Shown here: positions 10,544-23,412 of the stretch, in pieces
How positions within the stretch are numbered: the stretch's first letter is position 1
Layout: the number at the start of each line of letters is the position of its first letter
Source: Ostrinia nubilalis
Taxonomy: Eukaryota; Arthropoda; Insecta; Lepidoptera; Crambidae
Length of the DNA: 64,000 nucleotides
Direction: 5' to 3'
Assembly (NCBI RefSeq): GCF_963855985.1
Contig: NC_087110.1
Span: 6,501,001 to 6,565,000 of the forward strand
Position numbers and translations under genes: made by a program
Notes under the pieces: generated by a model
What the model saw: the letters and a program-made list of their open reading frames with translations, nothing else
Databases searched by the model: none
What the model was told of the DNA's origin: nothing

Positions 10544-10618
10544 TTTTATTTACTGCATTAATGACTCTCCTTTCTCCTTTTCAACCTAAACACCACCACT
10601 GACTGCTGCACAACTTGC

Positions 10619-10727
10619 AGGAAGGCCCTGGATGCAGGCCGCTACCAACCGTGCGATGTGGAAGTCATTGGGGGAAGCCTATGTTCAGCAGTGGACGTCC
10701 TGTGGCTGAAATGATGATGATGATGAC
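10619..10727 (+). mobile_element. RTE-type LINE 3' terminus, (GAT)n tail
   Basis: The last ~100 bases of the RTE ORF (GGATGCAGGCCGCTACCAAC ... GTTCAGCAGTGGACGTCC TGTGGCTGA) followed by ATGATGATGATGATG. 5'-truncated, as usual for LINE copies. Confidence 0.75.
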
Positions 10728-10762
10728 TGCTGCACTAAGATTGCTCACTAAGAATGGTGACT

Positions 10763-10984
10763 GACTGACTGTCTGACTGACTGACTGACTGACTGACTGA
10801 CTGACTGACATAGTGATCTATGAACACACAGCCCAAACCGCTGGACGGATCGGGCTGAAATTTGGCATGCAGGTAGATGTTATGACGTAGGCAATAGGCA
10901 TCCACTAAGAAAGGATTTTACGAAACTCCACCCCTAAGGGGGTAAAACGGGATCCAAACGTACGAAGTCGCGGGCGGCCGCTAG
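10763..10984 (+). mobile_element. Helitron-like element, 3' part with (CTGA)n
   Basis: A (CTGA)n microsatellite is followed by a block with TGGACGGATCGGGCTGAAAT and CCCCTAAGGGGGTAAAAC. It ends GCGGGCGGCCG then CTAG followed by T, a Helitron 3' end. An inverted relative lies at 13006-13185. It resembles the Lep1-type elements known to disrupt moth microsatellites. Confidence 0.65.
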
Positions 10985-11450
10985 TTAAATACATATAGCA
11001 CATCATTAAAATGATTAAATCACCATCGACGCTAATTAACATAATCTGTCTGTTATTTAAATAAAGATAAATATCAATTTTTTGCTTCTAGTTTATCTAG
11101 ACTACAATTTAGCTACTACTCGATTGACGGATGGCACTAGAATTAAAAGTTCAAGGCGATTTTAAAAACCATAATGACACAATAGTGATGTCATCTTATA
11201 AATCAAATGATCATAATGGAGTTTGCAGAATTCCAGTTTTGAACGAAATAATATTATGGTTTGATTAATAAATATTGTGTAAACTGTAGGATTATTATTT
11301 CGGTAAGGATGAGAACTCTAGTAAAACATTTGAATATACATTTTGTCGAGAAATATATTTATAGCCTATGTCACTAAGAAATATGTATAGCTTTCTGCAG
11401 GATTCAAAATCGATTTAGTAGTTTCTTGCATTGACTTTGACATTTGCTGA

Positions 11451-11640
11451 ACAGAAAAGTTCTTGAGTGGCGACCACGGGCCGAAATACGTAGGCAGGCT
11501 CCTCAGTAGGTGGACCGACGATCTGGTGAAGGTCGCGGAGGTGCCTGGACGAGGGCGGCGCAGGACCGGCCGTTATGGAGACCTTGGGGGAGGCCTTTGT
11601 CCAGCAGTGGACGTCATTTGGCTGAAACGAACGAACGAAC
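11451..11640 (+). mobile_element. RTE-type LINE 3' terminus, (GAAC)n tail
   Basis: The longest copy of the second tail type. It has the GGTGGACCGACGATCTGGTG block, the GCCTTTGTCCAGCAGTGGAC block, a stop at GGCTGA, then AACGAACGAACGAAC. The reading frame is partly kept (63 residues) but 5'-truncated. Confidence 0.75.
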
Positions 11641-12421
11641 TCCGGGATATCTGATGATGAAGAGGATAAGAAATTCTTTACCAAGTACAGTCTTCACATA
11701 AACTTTAACATTGTGGCTTTTATGCAGTTGCAGCAGGAGCTATTATACAACAAAAATATAGTTTAATAATGTGCTTGACTGTACTAGTCTAAAAGTATTC
11801 AAGCACACACAAGTCAGTTCATTCATGAGACTCGACCTCGGCAGATATTAATTCGCTTTTAATTAAGAACTGGCTGCAACGCCCACCTGCAGGAAATTGG
11901 ACCTAGACATAGACAATATTGCACGGATAGAGTCCATGGAGGCACTATTTTGCTGCTTTTTTCTATCTTTGTTGAAGCTCTCACCTCACAGTTTCATGGG
12001 TTTTTAAAACAAATCTTATTTTTATTCTATTATGTTCTAGACTGCTTGAAAAAACAGGATTGATATGTTACCATCTGCATTAAATTGAGCCGTAGACATA
12101 TACAATATTGCATGGATAGACACATCGAGGCACTATTTTGTAGCTTTCTTCTATATTAGAACGTAACAGTTTCACACGTTCTGAAATCATAATCTATTTT
12201 GATTTTTATTCTATTGTTTACACAGTACACAGACAGTTCAATAAAACATAGCTTCATAGTTATTAATCTCTGTAGAAAGTTTTCAGTGGGACTATAAGTG
12301 CTTACATTTATTTACTTTTGCTCTCGGCTTTTCTCGCATTTCCTTTTTCATCCCTGGTACTACCAATCTTTCTTACTGAAATACTTACGGTACGCTTATG
12401 AATCTTGCAAAATTGCAATAA

Positions 12422-12548
12422 GCCTAGGCGCAGACCACCGATTTTTCGTCGGCGGATAGTTGAGTCGGGCAGTTGATCAGTATGGGCATACAAATTAGAA
12501 TCGGGCCAAACTAGCGGCCGATTAAAAATCGGTGGTCTGCTCCTAGGC
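12422..12548. mobile_element. 127-bp MITE with TAA duplication
   Basis: Ends GCCTAGGCGCAGACCACCGA and its near-exact inverse (TCGGTGGTCTGCTCCTAGGC). TAA occurs at 12419-12421 and 12549-12551. A TWA duplication and ~30-bp inverted ends fit PIF/Harbinger MITEs. Confidence 0.8.
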
Positions 12549-13005
12549 TAAATGTTATCAATGAGAAACTTCGAACGTTCGCATACTTAGGGCAACAATG
12601 GTCTAGACTATTCTTGAATATCTGTTATTTAAATAAAATATAAACACATCAAGCCACTTTACATACAGACCGTCATTCAATTTCTTTACGACGACATAAT
12701 TCACACGTCTGTACAAGAGTCGTTTTCCATAAACGAATTACCGAAACTCAGTATACCGCAGAAATATTTTTCGGCCTTAATTTGCATGTCAACCGAGGCT
12801 TAAACATAATGGAAATTAATGAAGCAGACTCGCTCTTCCAGTCTTCCCATTCACAAATAATTATTTGCGATCTTCTCAAGAGTGATGATAGACGATAGAC
12901 TCGAGATCTGAGGAACGCTCTGAGTAAAGTGCAATAGAAATTAATTGCTAATATTGTTTTTTTTTTAATTGTTATTTGTATATTATTGAAGTTTTATATG
13001 TAAAA

Positions 13006-13185
13006 CTAGCGACCGGCCGCGACTTCGTACGCGTGGATCCCGTTTTACCCCCTTAGGGGTGGAGTTTCGTAAAATCCTTTCCTTAGCGGATGCTTACGTC
13101 ATAAAATCAGCCCGATCCGCCAAGTGGCTTGGGCTGTGCGGCTGTGCGTTGATAGATCACTATGTCAGTCAGTCAGTCACATTTG
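13006..13185 (-). mobile_element. Helitron-like element, 3' part with (CTGA)n
   Basis: The minus strand repeats the core of 10763-10984: GTACGAAGTCGCGGC, GTCGCTAG then T, plus the microsatellite GACTGACTGAC at its 5' side. Confidence 0.65.
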
Positions 13186-13671
13186 AGTTATATTTAGATT
13201 AGCAAAATCAGCTTGTCGTCGGTCTATCGATATCAAGAACTGCTACAATTTCATTGAAGGACAGATACGATACGGGATAGAAAAATAAAAATTTAAACGT
13301 GCACTTACCGCCCATATTTCTGGTATGCCTTAATTATAAGGCAATCGTGATTCCACCTCCACACTCGACAATGGGTGGCGCCCACGCGTGGCTAGCATCA
13401 ATGGAGTCCGTAGATCACCATGGTGTTTGTAATCCACTTTTTACGACCGGTGAAACTCTTGTATGTTTTTGATACTGTGGCATGCGTAAAATATGTTTAG
13501 AGCTTTTTTGATTCGTAGTTAACGCAACCAATTGTAAAATTTTATTACTTGTGGTTAAATATGAGGAATGCGCTTTTAAACAATGATTAGCTTGACTTTT
13601 AGTACAATTTTTAAATCACATTTTATAATTTGCTGATATTTATTAATTATTAACAAAGCTTGTTAGTGAGT

Positions 13672-13815
13672 AACAACCTGGCTGACAATAGTGACTGAGT
13701 TACTTGCGCTGCTTCTTCTCAGCACTGGCCCATTTATTGTCCCGAAGCAGTGGTAGGGTTAATAATGGGGCGTGTAAAAGTGCTTTTTAAAAGCCTACTT
13801 GCATAAATAAATGAT
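13672..13815 (+). repeat. Dispersed repeat (GCTTCTTCTCAGCACTGGCC)
   Basis: It contains GTCCCGAAGCAGTGGTAGGG and AAGCCTACTTGCATAAATAA, which I recall as a widespread repeat in moth genomes. Class unknown. No coding potential. Confidence 0.4.
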
Positions 13816-14911
13816 TGAGTTATTTTTATTACTTTTATGAGTTTGACGATTATTGCTTATTGCAAAAAGTGTCGCAGTGCGTTCATACTCAACACTACCT
13901 TTAGTGAAAATCGTTCGCTTTGAAAATGACTATAATATTTATTTTCTTACCATAATTTAATTTTACATGGTTTTGGGTAATTTATTTTATTTAATAACTA
14001 TGTAGGTACAGATTTACACAACAGGTGGCCAAATGTTATGAGGTTTTGTTTCTTCAAGTCAAATTAAATTTTACTAGTTATTGAGATGAGTTCTGTTTCA
14101 ATCCCAAAACATAGGTGAATAATAAGATTGTATTATGATAATAGCACAATATCATAACAACTATGCATAGTAAAACAGCTATTATACTATAATTTCAAAT
14201 TAAGCGAATGTCAAAGCGATGCCTATCACAAAACATCGTGATAACCATAATACAAGTTATTTAAATTTAAACACACTTCTTTTTAGCACTGTTAGATCTA
14301 CAGACGCTTTAAATTCCAATTTCCAGGCAAAAATCTTTAATCATATACTACTATCTGAATAATAACAGAATCCCCGCTGCTATTAAATATAATAACAACA
14401 CAACGAAACAATAAATGTATTCAGATATTATCAAACTAAGGAAAAACCTATTTTGAATTTACTAGCGATTTATGTAAAAACCTTATTTGGTATCGAACTA
14501 ATATTTTGAGGATGAACTTTTATATTTAACGTTTTGAATAAGTTATGGTCTTATTGTGTATGTTTAGTGTTAACTTGTTCTATTTAGAGATTCGGGTGTG
14601 AATGTGTTAGCTGAAAAACAGCGGTTCAAAACTAAGTACAGAATAAAATATTTTTATTTTATTTTGTTTGGAAAACATACAGTGAAACAATAACAGATTA
14701 ATAACCACTGCTTAAGAAACTTTACACAATTTACATGTTTTCGCATATGTAAAAGCTCGTGATTGCTTGATTACTGATTAATTGGACCAGTTACTGGATT
14801 AACGTTATTCTGTATGTAGATTTACTTGAGTAAACGTTCATAATTAAGCCACATAACAAGCTTAAACTTTGAGTACTTACATAGTTTTAGTTCTTGACTA
14901 CACATGAATGG

Positions 14912-15108
14912 AAGTCGAACCTTAATTTCGAACTCCTCTTATGTTCTTCTGATTAATTTCGTTGCGGGTCCAATGACAGTTTAACTTTCCCCCGGGACAA
15001 ACTTGACCTTCATTGGTTGGGTTTTTGTGGCGGTCAAGCTGTAGATCCTGGCTACACAGGAGTTGCAGTGGTGGGAACGAGAGGTGGGAATAGTCCCGTT
15101 TTTTTTTT
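14912..15108 (+). mobile_element. Short retroposon-like repeat
   Basis: It shares TGTTCTTCTGATTAATTTCG through GGTGGGAATAGTCCCG with 16777-16933 and carries a terminal run of T. The 13-bp TACACATGAATGG occurs on both sides (14899-14911 and 15109-15121), consistent with a target duplication. Confidence 0.65.
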
Positions 15109-15274
15109 TACACATGAATGGTGTTTTTTTTTTCGAAAAAAGGTGAAACCAATTGGTAATGAACAAACCACCTGAAGAAGATAGTAGTCAGTGGATGAAA
15201 AAATGGAATCAGCTTCACCTTTCGTTACAGTCTGCAATTATTTTTCTATCCTCAACGAGAAACTTACCTGTAGG

Positions 15275-15380
15275 CCTAGCGCTAGCGTAGATATAGTGCA
15301 ATTTTATCGATTTAATTATCGCGATAAACCCGATGACGTTTGTCGTCAAAAATCATTGATAAGTTTTTATCACGGTGCGC
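15275..15380 (+). repeat. Diverged repeat shared with 41090-41170
   Basis: CGATAA, AAAATC.T.GATAAG and TTTTATCA.GG.GCGCATC occur in the same order in both places. This is probably an old transposon piece of unknown class. Confidence 0.4.
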
Positions 15381-15629
15381 ATCGCAACGTGGTAGATCAG
15401 AATCGCTCAGCCCATGACCAAGCTCCAACCTGGCTGCTCAACAGAATGTTAGTCGGGTGCACCCACGCTTCGTGTGGGCCGTGACACGCCGTCTTACTTT
15501 CCAATATTTGACGCTCGCTTTGTATCGAGCGGTGCTGAGATTGCGTCTAATTATGAATGGATGAGTAGTGTTTAGACATTCCATCATTGTAATTGACGTT
15601 TGGTTCCAGCTGAGTAGGTAGTTCAAGCC

Positions 15630-15702
15630 CCGCGAATCGAGACACAACATAATCAATTGTCACGCGGTCATATGCGACCGCTTGGGGATTGATTGGTATA
15701 CT
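15630..15702 (+). repeat. Dispersed repeat with ACGCGGTCA core, copy 2
   Basis: Second copy of the repeat at 8143-8215, same orientation. Confidence 0.45.
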
Positions 15703-15744
15703 AGAGTGTCGGATTCATTCTATAGTCGGTTGCATAAAACGTTC

Positions 15745-15935
15745 CTACTTTTCCGTGGATGTCGTAAGAGGCGGCTAAGGGACAAATGTGTGAACATCTG
15801 GCTTTCCCAACCCGTTTGGCCAGTACGAAGAGTGTATGCCAAAATTGCCAAATCTTCTATTTGCCATTGGTAAAATTAGAGAGGGTCTGCTCCTGCTTTG
15901 GAGACTAAATGACTCGATGATGATGAATTTACAGG
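15745..15935 (+). mobile_element. LINE-like repeat ending in (GAT)n
   Basis: It contains TGGATGTCGTAAGAGGCGGC, TAAAATTAGAGAGGGTCTGC, then a GATGATGATG tail. Related copies are at 25725-25812 and 41690-41868. A non-LTR origin is inferred from the shared 3' end and tail. Confidence 0.5.
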
Positions 15936-16776
15936 AAATAAGTTTTATTTAGATGAGCAAGTACGGACAATAGTCATCAAACAGCTGTGACATCTAAGTT
16001 GTTAGATGCTGCCTAGAATTAAATTTTGTTCTGGCTGCTCTAGTAACTACAGAAGGAGTGAGTAAGTATTCGCTTCTATTTATAGTATTATAGCATCTGT
16101 CTTGCGAATCATACGTAATATCGACTTAAAAAGAACCCTCAGTCAAGAGTGGAAAGGATCAAATTAGAAACGAAATCCATAAAATTTCATACATTCCCCG
16201 GATTCCATCACTTTCCTAATTAATGTTTCAGTTGTATTTTTTTCTCCGCGTAACCTTCGCGTTGTTAAAATACCAACAATCGATGGCAAAGAAATGTGTT
16301 TGCTCAAATACATTCGTTAAGAAGCATGCTCACTTGTTTTCTGTAAGTTCTTTGGCGAATGCGTCCGTACTACTAATACTACTGCATTCTATGAATGGTC
16401 GAGTTAGAAAATTGATAAAAATGATTGATAGCGTGAGCCGCGGAAAGGCTTAAAATTATGCTTAGAGACGTTTTGTCTAGTTTTAAAGAAACTATTTTTC
16501 TGCTTAGTAGCAGTTTTGGACTACCAAAGGTTAATTAAAGAGATAGTGTTTTGCCTTTTGTAGGCTGTTTTATGTGCGATAAAGTCGCTGAACCGACTAT
16601 ATGTGGGTTCTTGAATGGAACTTACATTATACTGCATTATTATAGTATTTAGTAGTGTAGGAGGCCTACTTATGGCATTCCTTGGAGTCCAGATTTCCAG
16701 ATTGATGACGATGGCATTGATCTTGAACTATAATATGTATATCATTTGCAAGACATGGTTACTTCCTGACAAAGGT

Positions 16777-16933
16777 TGTTCTTCTGATTAATTTCGTTGC
16801 GGGTCCAATGACAGTTTAACTTTCCCCTGGGACAAACTTGACCTTCACTGGTTGGGTTTTTATTGGCGGTCAAGCTGTGGATCTTGGCTACCCAGGAGTT
16901 GCAGCGGAGGGACGAGAGGTGGGAATAGTGTCG
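16777..16933 (+). mobile_element. 157-bp short retroposon with 14-bp target duplication
   Basis: TTCCTGACAAAGGT occurs at 16763-16776 and 16934-16947, exactly bounding this copy. The element starts TGTTCTTCTGATTAATTTCG, includes GCGGGTCCAATGACAG, GGTTGGGTTTTTATTGGCGG and GGAGTTGCAGCG, and ends GGTGGGAATAGTGTCG. It has no poly(A) and no clear Pol III boxes. It behaves like a SINE moved by a LINE. Confidence 0.75.
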
Positions 16934-18261
16934 TTCCTGACAAAGGTACAAATATTTTATTCATCTTAGTGCGTACTACGTGCGTACTCGTCAAGTCCTA
17001 CAGTGTAGGCTAGTGAAGATGCTCCTTTAAGAAAACATTTTGCGATCACCAGTTCCTCGGAATCGGGAAAAAAACGTCACCAATCGATCAGGGATGTCAA
17101 CGACCTATCCACAGAGTACGGACGTGGGAATCTGCAGCGACATTACCGCGCCATTGTTTTGTTTTTATTGTCTGTGCGCAAGCCATTTTAACTTGACCTG
17201 CCATTTTGTTTTCACGAAAAATATTTAGGTGCGAAGTAAACAATAGTAAATCACGAGTAAAGTGATTTGGTGGCAATCGAATAATTTTTAAAATAAAGGA
17301 TTTTTTTAAATATTTTTTTAATTAAATAATTATTTCGATGTGTTCTACTCCAATAGTTACCAAAGCATTTCTATCATAATTGACATAATTTCACTTCCCA
17401 TTTAATTAAATATCTAAGGAGATTATATCCGCAGTGGATTGCAATTTCCAACCTACTTAATAAAATATGTTGATTGCTATGTTTTTGATAAACAGCTTGA
17501 AGCACCTGTTACAACTCTACAAAAAAGCTCACAATATGACTGGTAATATCGAAAAGCTATGAGAGGTCAAGTTAACTGGCTGTTTTATACAATAACGTAG
17601 TTTACATTCCTGTGCCTTGTTACATGACTTATGTTAACTTACAACATCTACTCGTACTCTGTATATTTACTTACTTTTATTTTATTAATACTTACTGTAT
17701 TTATTTTTTATTACGATTTAATACGATATCTGGATGGATATATGTATAGAACGGTCTTTACTTGGTGTAGAGAATTAGTAACTAAATTATTTAGTAGTTT
17801 TCTACACCATTCTCTACTACTCTCGGTCAAATAAAAGATTTATAATTCTGGAAAATTCTAACTTGTTCCCGTGACATCTTCTACATTAGATAACAGTTTT
17901 AACCGTTCTGATGTGTAAAGTTACATCGAAATTAGACCAGCTGTTCCTTTTATCGAATGTACAATCCTCTAAAGTTAAAGAAAGTTGTTTTTCTAAGTTA
18001 AAGAATAAGTGCGTGGTAAAAGTTGCTACAACCAACTTAAATGATAAATGTTTCAAAGATTAACTAATATTATAAACCAGCTGTTTGCATTCCCAAGTAG
18101 AACGGATTTAAGAAACAAATGCCCACACACTGGTTGCGCAACGGTCGTGGCAGCCATGTAGGCATTAACATTTATTAATGAGTTGTAGAGACAGCTAATT
18201 CTTGCGGACCAGCTAATATTGCTTTTTCTTAAAGATTAGCATAAGCTTTGATAACATGGTC

Positions 18262-18395
18262 TTGCGGGTCCAAAGACAGAACTTTCCCCCGGGACAAACT
18301 TGACCGTCACTGGTTGGGTTTTTATTGCGGTCAAGCTGTAGATCCTGGCTACACAGGAGTTGCAGCGGTGGGAACGGGAGGTGGGAATAGTCCCG
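18262..18395 (+). mobile_element. Short retroposon-like repeat
   Basis: Same family as 16777-16933, from CTTGCGGGTCCAA to GGTGGGAATAGTCCCG. It lacks the first ~20 bases. Confidence 0.65.
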
Positions 18396-19240
18396 TTTTA
18401 AGCATGTTAAGCTGTGCTAATCTTGGACTGTTTGGCAGTTTAAAAGTAGAGAAAGTGCATAATAATAATGATAGTCTTCCTACCGCTGTAGCGTTCACGA
18501 GTTGGCGATGTTACAATCAAAACTCATAATAAATCACAAGCAGTAGTGACAGGACCTGCGTCAACTGGTGACCGCAATTCAGGAAAACCTTATTGACCAC
18601 ATCAAATATGCAATTTTCCACATACTATATTAAGTAGGTACACATTTAGATAAGAAAATGTTATGAATATGAATATGGTAGGTACCAAGACAAATGTTAA
18701 AAAATTCTAAGACAGTTTATGGAAGATGTTGTTACCGTTTTCAGACACTTTTTTCATCAATATTTCTGTTGCTTTAGTCTCTAACGCATGATGTTTTCAC
18801 CTTTAATTAAGTTTGCATTTAACAAGTGTTATTTTTTATAGTTACTTTTGTGAAGCCTCAATGTAACCTTGTTAGTGATCAAATAAATAAATATCCATCT
18901 TTCACTTCCAAAAAATGAAAGTTTATGGATTCCCTTTCCAAAATTTCGCATTATATTAATCTCTTCACTCACATTTCTTCAGTATGCTTTATCTCTTTCA
19001 ATCTAAAATGATGTGGAGACAAAAAACTGGACAATCGGTTCCCGCAGATGCATGTCCGATTAAGATCAATCAGTATCGATCATCTGCCTGGATCGGACTA
19101 TAATTGTGTTTAATTGGATCGATATTCGTATTTTTGTCGGACGAAATCCATTCGGAAGGCTTTTTGAGGTTCTGAATTCAACTTTGGACTTCGAAACCTA
19201 ACGAACTATCTAGAGTTTAGTTTATGATAGATATCTTTAA

Positions 19241-19369
19241 GGTGGATCAAGACCTAATAAAGGTAGCAGGATGGCGTTGGATGCAGGCCGCAACCAACGG
19301 GGCAATACAAAAATCATTGGGGGAGCCTATGTTCAGCAGTGGACGTCTTGTGGCTGAAATGATGATGAT
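19241..19369 (+). mobile_element. RTE-type LINE 3' terminus, (GAT)n tail
   Basis: GTTGGATGCAGGCCGC, GTTCAGCAGTGGACGTC, TGTGGCTGA then ATGATGATG. 5'-truncated. Confidence 0.7.
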
Positions 19370-20118
19370 CTGTAAGTAATATTGTTTATAATTGAATTAA
19401 TCAATCATATTTTTGTTGCAGGTAAATTTTGGAAAAGTCAAATCACATTGTAAGTGCTTATAATAGTGTAAGTCTTCCAAATTGTTTTTAACAAAAGAAA
19501 TAATAAATGAACAAAATGTATTGTAGTTTTTCACGTTAAACAAGTACCTTCCTATGATAAGAGTTGCAAGTGTTTACGAGCGACTAATGTACCGAAGTCA
19601 GGCAATATCTTCATCATAATCAACTCAACCCACTTCAATTTACTGACTGGGCTAGGCTTCACCCAAAGTACGCCTCTGAGTCCTTTAAATATGTTTTTCT
19701 ATTACACTTATATTATTATGTTTCTTTTCATGTGAAAATAACTGAGTCGAAATCAGTATTTCCAATTACGTGTCACAATGCCACACTTTTTTCTTTTTTT
19801 TCACTTTAACATTTTATATTGAAACCCTGACTCCTAAACTAGTGTAAACTGTATTTCAGGAGCCAGTGTCTTCTAAATAGGTAAATACAGACAGTTGGTA
19901 GGTAGGTATATTACATGATTTTTCACTAGACACAGATAAACGTTTTCATTATTGTAATTTTTGTCACACAAAATACTAATAAGCAGTCTCGTTAACCCTC
20001 GTGGTAGTTAGGCTTAAATGCTTATGAGTGGGTTCACCACGGTACCTGTGGAGTTTGAACCAGCGTTCCTCGGATCTAGAGTCGACCAGTCCGCCACCTT
20101 CACCGTTGAGCTGTAGTC

Positions 20119-20340
20119 GAGTCTTCTAGTAACATGGCCCACTTTTAGCTTGGTCCACAGGTCAAGTCTTTTCTTCCAGTGACTGGGCCCACCTTCAATG
20201 TTTTATATTAATAAATTAAACACCAAATCAACAAAAATCTACTCCAGAATCTTAGAGGTAAGCCCAGTCACTGGAAGAAAAACCATTTAAAAATTGGCCC
20301 GTGGAACAAGCTAAACGTGGGCCAAGTCACTGGAAGACTC
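20119..20340. mobile_element. 222-bp MITE with ~85-bp inverted ends
   Basis: GAGTCTTC...GGCCCAC.TTTAGCTTG and TTCTTCCAGTGACTGGGC recur inverted at the right end. The ends are diverged with small gaps. No clear target duplication. Confidence 0.75.
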
Positions 20341-20546
20341 TATTATCACCACATAGTTATGGTTAAATTCAAACTTTGCTTACTTATTTAAATCCAGCAC
20401 GTCTCCAGTACAAAACCTTGCTTTGTAATAGAAAAAGCGGACTGAAAACAAGAATAACATATTATAAAAATCTGCAAGCGCAAAATCGTAGGTGAAACGG
20501 TCGCGCGCAGCCACGGCAATATCCGGGGCTTTGAGAGGACTCCGCG

Positions 20547-20850
20547 TAGGGTGGCCAGGTAAAGATCGAAAGCCGGACTCTGTGCTTCAGTTGGCCGGAC
20601 ATTTTACTCTAAAAGCCGGTCATGTCACTAGGTGCAATTGTGTCATAGCTCACGAGTGAGTACTATCATCATCAGTTGCCCAACATCCTGATGCGTGCGC
20701 TTGATATTATTCTGTGGCTCGACTTTCGCGCGGCAGTTACATAAAAAGCCTAACAAAAGCCGGACAGGCCAGACGAGACAATATTTGGCCGGACAAGACT
20801 GCAAAAAGCCAAACATGTCCGGCTAAAGCCGAACACCTGGCTAACCTAAC
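20547..20850. mobile_element. hAT-like MITE (TAGGGTGGCCAG end)
   Basis: It opens TAGGGTGGCCAGGT and closes with the inverse of GGTTAGCCAGGTGTTCGGC. Both halves contain GCCGGACATGT-type blocks, as in hAT MITEs with TAGGGTGACCA ends. An 8-bp duplication is not visible. Confidence 0.55.
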
Positions 20851-22598
20851 CACGATTAGAGTTTACTTTAAAATTCATGGCTGAGGTAGGTGCTGACAGA
20901 CGCATTATGGTAGCGTTTCTCAAACTTATATTCCACCTACAGTTAGCCTCAAATAGTGGTAGTTGGCCAAAGTGGCCAAAGGACAATGTTCGTTCTCCAT
21001 ACATTGTTCGCCGTTAGATCAACAGTGGCGAAATAATACTTTCTAGGTTCTAAATGACACAAATCTTTATGTAAGAACAATTATTCCTGGCGGACCAATT
21101 CTATAAACTTATTGATAGCAATATTGTTATCATAACCTCTTACTTACTAGTATTGTATTATATTATTTTATGCACATCGATTTGGGAGATGTTCTGTATT
21201 GTAGTTGTCGCAGCCAAATTGTATTATAATATTGGACGGGTTTTGGAAATAGCTCGGCGTTCCACTTTTATGATTTACTTACTTACATTTTGCACGTAAA
21301 TAAATAACATGAATCCTATGTTTACTTTCCACTCTTGACATTTAACACGTGACTTACCAAACTAACTATCTCCATGGTTACCGTCTTAGTCTATGCATGA
21401 CTAGGGATTGAACAACTTTTAATTGAATATTATTAACAATTCTCGATAATTATTATCGATTGAAAAATATTCGGTATTTGAATCGAAAGATATATTCAAT
21501 TTTATCAATATCAAAATATTCAATTTTAATAATAAAATAAATATTATTTACTACCACCTATGAAATGTCCTAAAAATTGCCTGGAGCGCTCCCCCAATCC
21601 TGGGTTTTCCCTTTCCAAGCTGAGAGGATATCATTTTGGTTCTATCGATACATTATAAAGGTACTTAATATTTGAAATGTATTACCAATTATTGTTATAA
21701 GCATTTTGAGCGAATAAAACTTTCAATTCTATTAGAACTTTAGACATTTCTCTCACTTTAAGCGGCATTGGATTTTTCATCGAATTTTGAAACTGTAACC
21801 GATATATTAAAGATGATCCCATATTGTTGTCATTGTCTATATCAGTGTTATGATCACAATTCTTTTTATTTTATTCATGACCTTCGACCAGTTGGACACA
21901 TTAGATAGCTTCTTGTAGTATCGTGCAATATATTTTTAACTTTTAATTAAAATCTAGTCATACTGTAGCAATTTGGACGATTTATTTTATTTACAAGATC
22001 GGTATCTTATTGTCTATGATGACCGCAGTCAACATCACTATTACATGGATTCCTAACAATGAAGTACGGCATTGCCTTGTGCCGATTTTACATAGATTTT
22101 ATCGACACAAATTATGGAACTTCATAGGATATGGAGCAGGCCATGGCCACGCCCTAAAATGTCCGGATGTCGTCATAGTATTATGGAATACATATAAAAT
22201 ACTTTTATTATTTCATTTTTTAATCCTCAAGTGTCCGTTACAATCTAATTAATATTTAAGTATTCAAAAAGTAAGAGATTAATTTTGATACTTTACTGCT
22301 GTGCCCAGGAATCTAAGGCGGTTTCTGACAATGTCCTTTGACAACACATTTCAATTAAAAACCAAAGACGTGTTGCGAACTTTTTGGCTACTTTGGGTGC
22401 TATTCGACGCTGACTGTACACCTATTGACCTTTGACAAGCGGTATCTGTGGGTCTAGAAAAAGTGCAAATTATAATCGCAAACCAGTCGAAAAGTGGTCG
22501 AAAAGCCCTTTTTTTGTATGGAGTTTTGACGGATTCGATTTTCGATTCGATCAAAAAGTGCGTTTTGTCTAGGGGGGCCGATAGTCTAAAGATCGTCT

Positions 22599-22708
22599 GT
22601 GGACCGACGATCTGGTGAGGGTCGCGGGAAGCACCTGGAGGCGAGCAGCGCGGTTGTTGTGGAAATCCTTGGGGGAGTCCTTTGTCCAGGAATGACATTT
22701 GAAACAAA
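22599..22708 (+). mobile_element. RTE-type LINE 3' fragment
   Basis: GTGGACCGACGATCTGGTGA through GGGGGAGTCCTTTGTCCAG. The stop region is degraded. Confidence 0.6.
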
Positions 22709-23412
22709 AGATAAAAGATAACAGTTACAAAAAGTAGGTTTACTTCAACACCATTACAAATGAGAGAAGATGTACCCATCACCTGTCGTACGTATGGTAT
22801 GTAAATCATATCATAAACCCTTTACGATTACTTTCAAACTCCCAAACCCTTCGGGGGTTCGTATACCCCAGTTTTAGAAACACTGCATTAGGCAGAACGT
22901 GGAAGAAATACGTATGCGAAAAACTTACACGAATTACTTAGTGTGCGATTTGAAAATATTTGGAGTTGGTAGGTATTTGTATGTATTCTTTTTTTGTACG
23001 ATGATCAGCTGTCTTACGACTTATAAATAATAAATAAACTTAAGATGACAATCAGAATCGTCTACTTGAAAGGGCTGGAAGCTAGATAGTTCTTTATATC
23101 TATTAATTTATAGAAGAGGGTGAGAAAGAGTTATTAACTATGCAATAAACGTCAAATATATTTCGACGTTGGAAACAACCTGAAAAAGCGGCAAATGTTT
23201 GTGAACAGAAATACTTACTCCTAAAAAGAACATTAACATGAAGCCAGGTGGGTACAATCCCAGAAAATGAATTTATATATCGTTAGCACGCGAGTAAATT
23301 GCTCTCTCGCATCTAATATTGCACCGTCAAAGGCCTTTTTACTAAATATATCACTGGATATTGAAATGTAGGAGCTTTGAGAGAATCTCTCTGGTTTGGA
23401 TTACTAATGTTT

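Noticed and set aside
10763..10808. (CTGA)n as a free microsatellite locus
   Set aside because: It is part of a Helitron-like unit whose core recurs at 13006-13185 with the same microsatellite.
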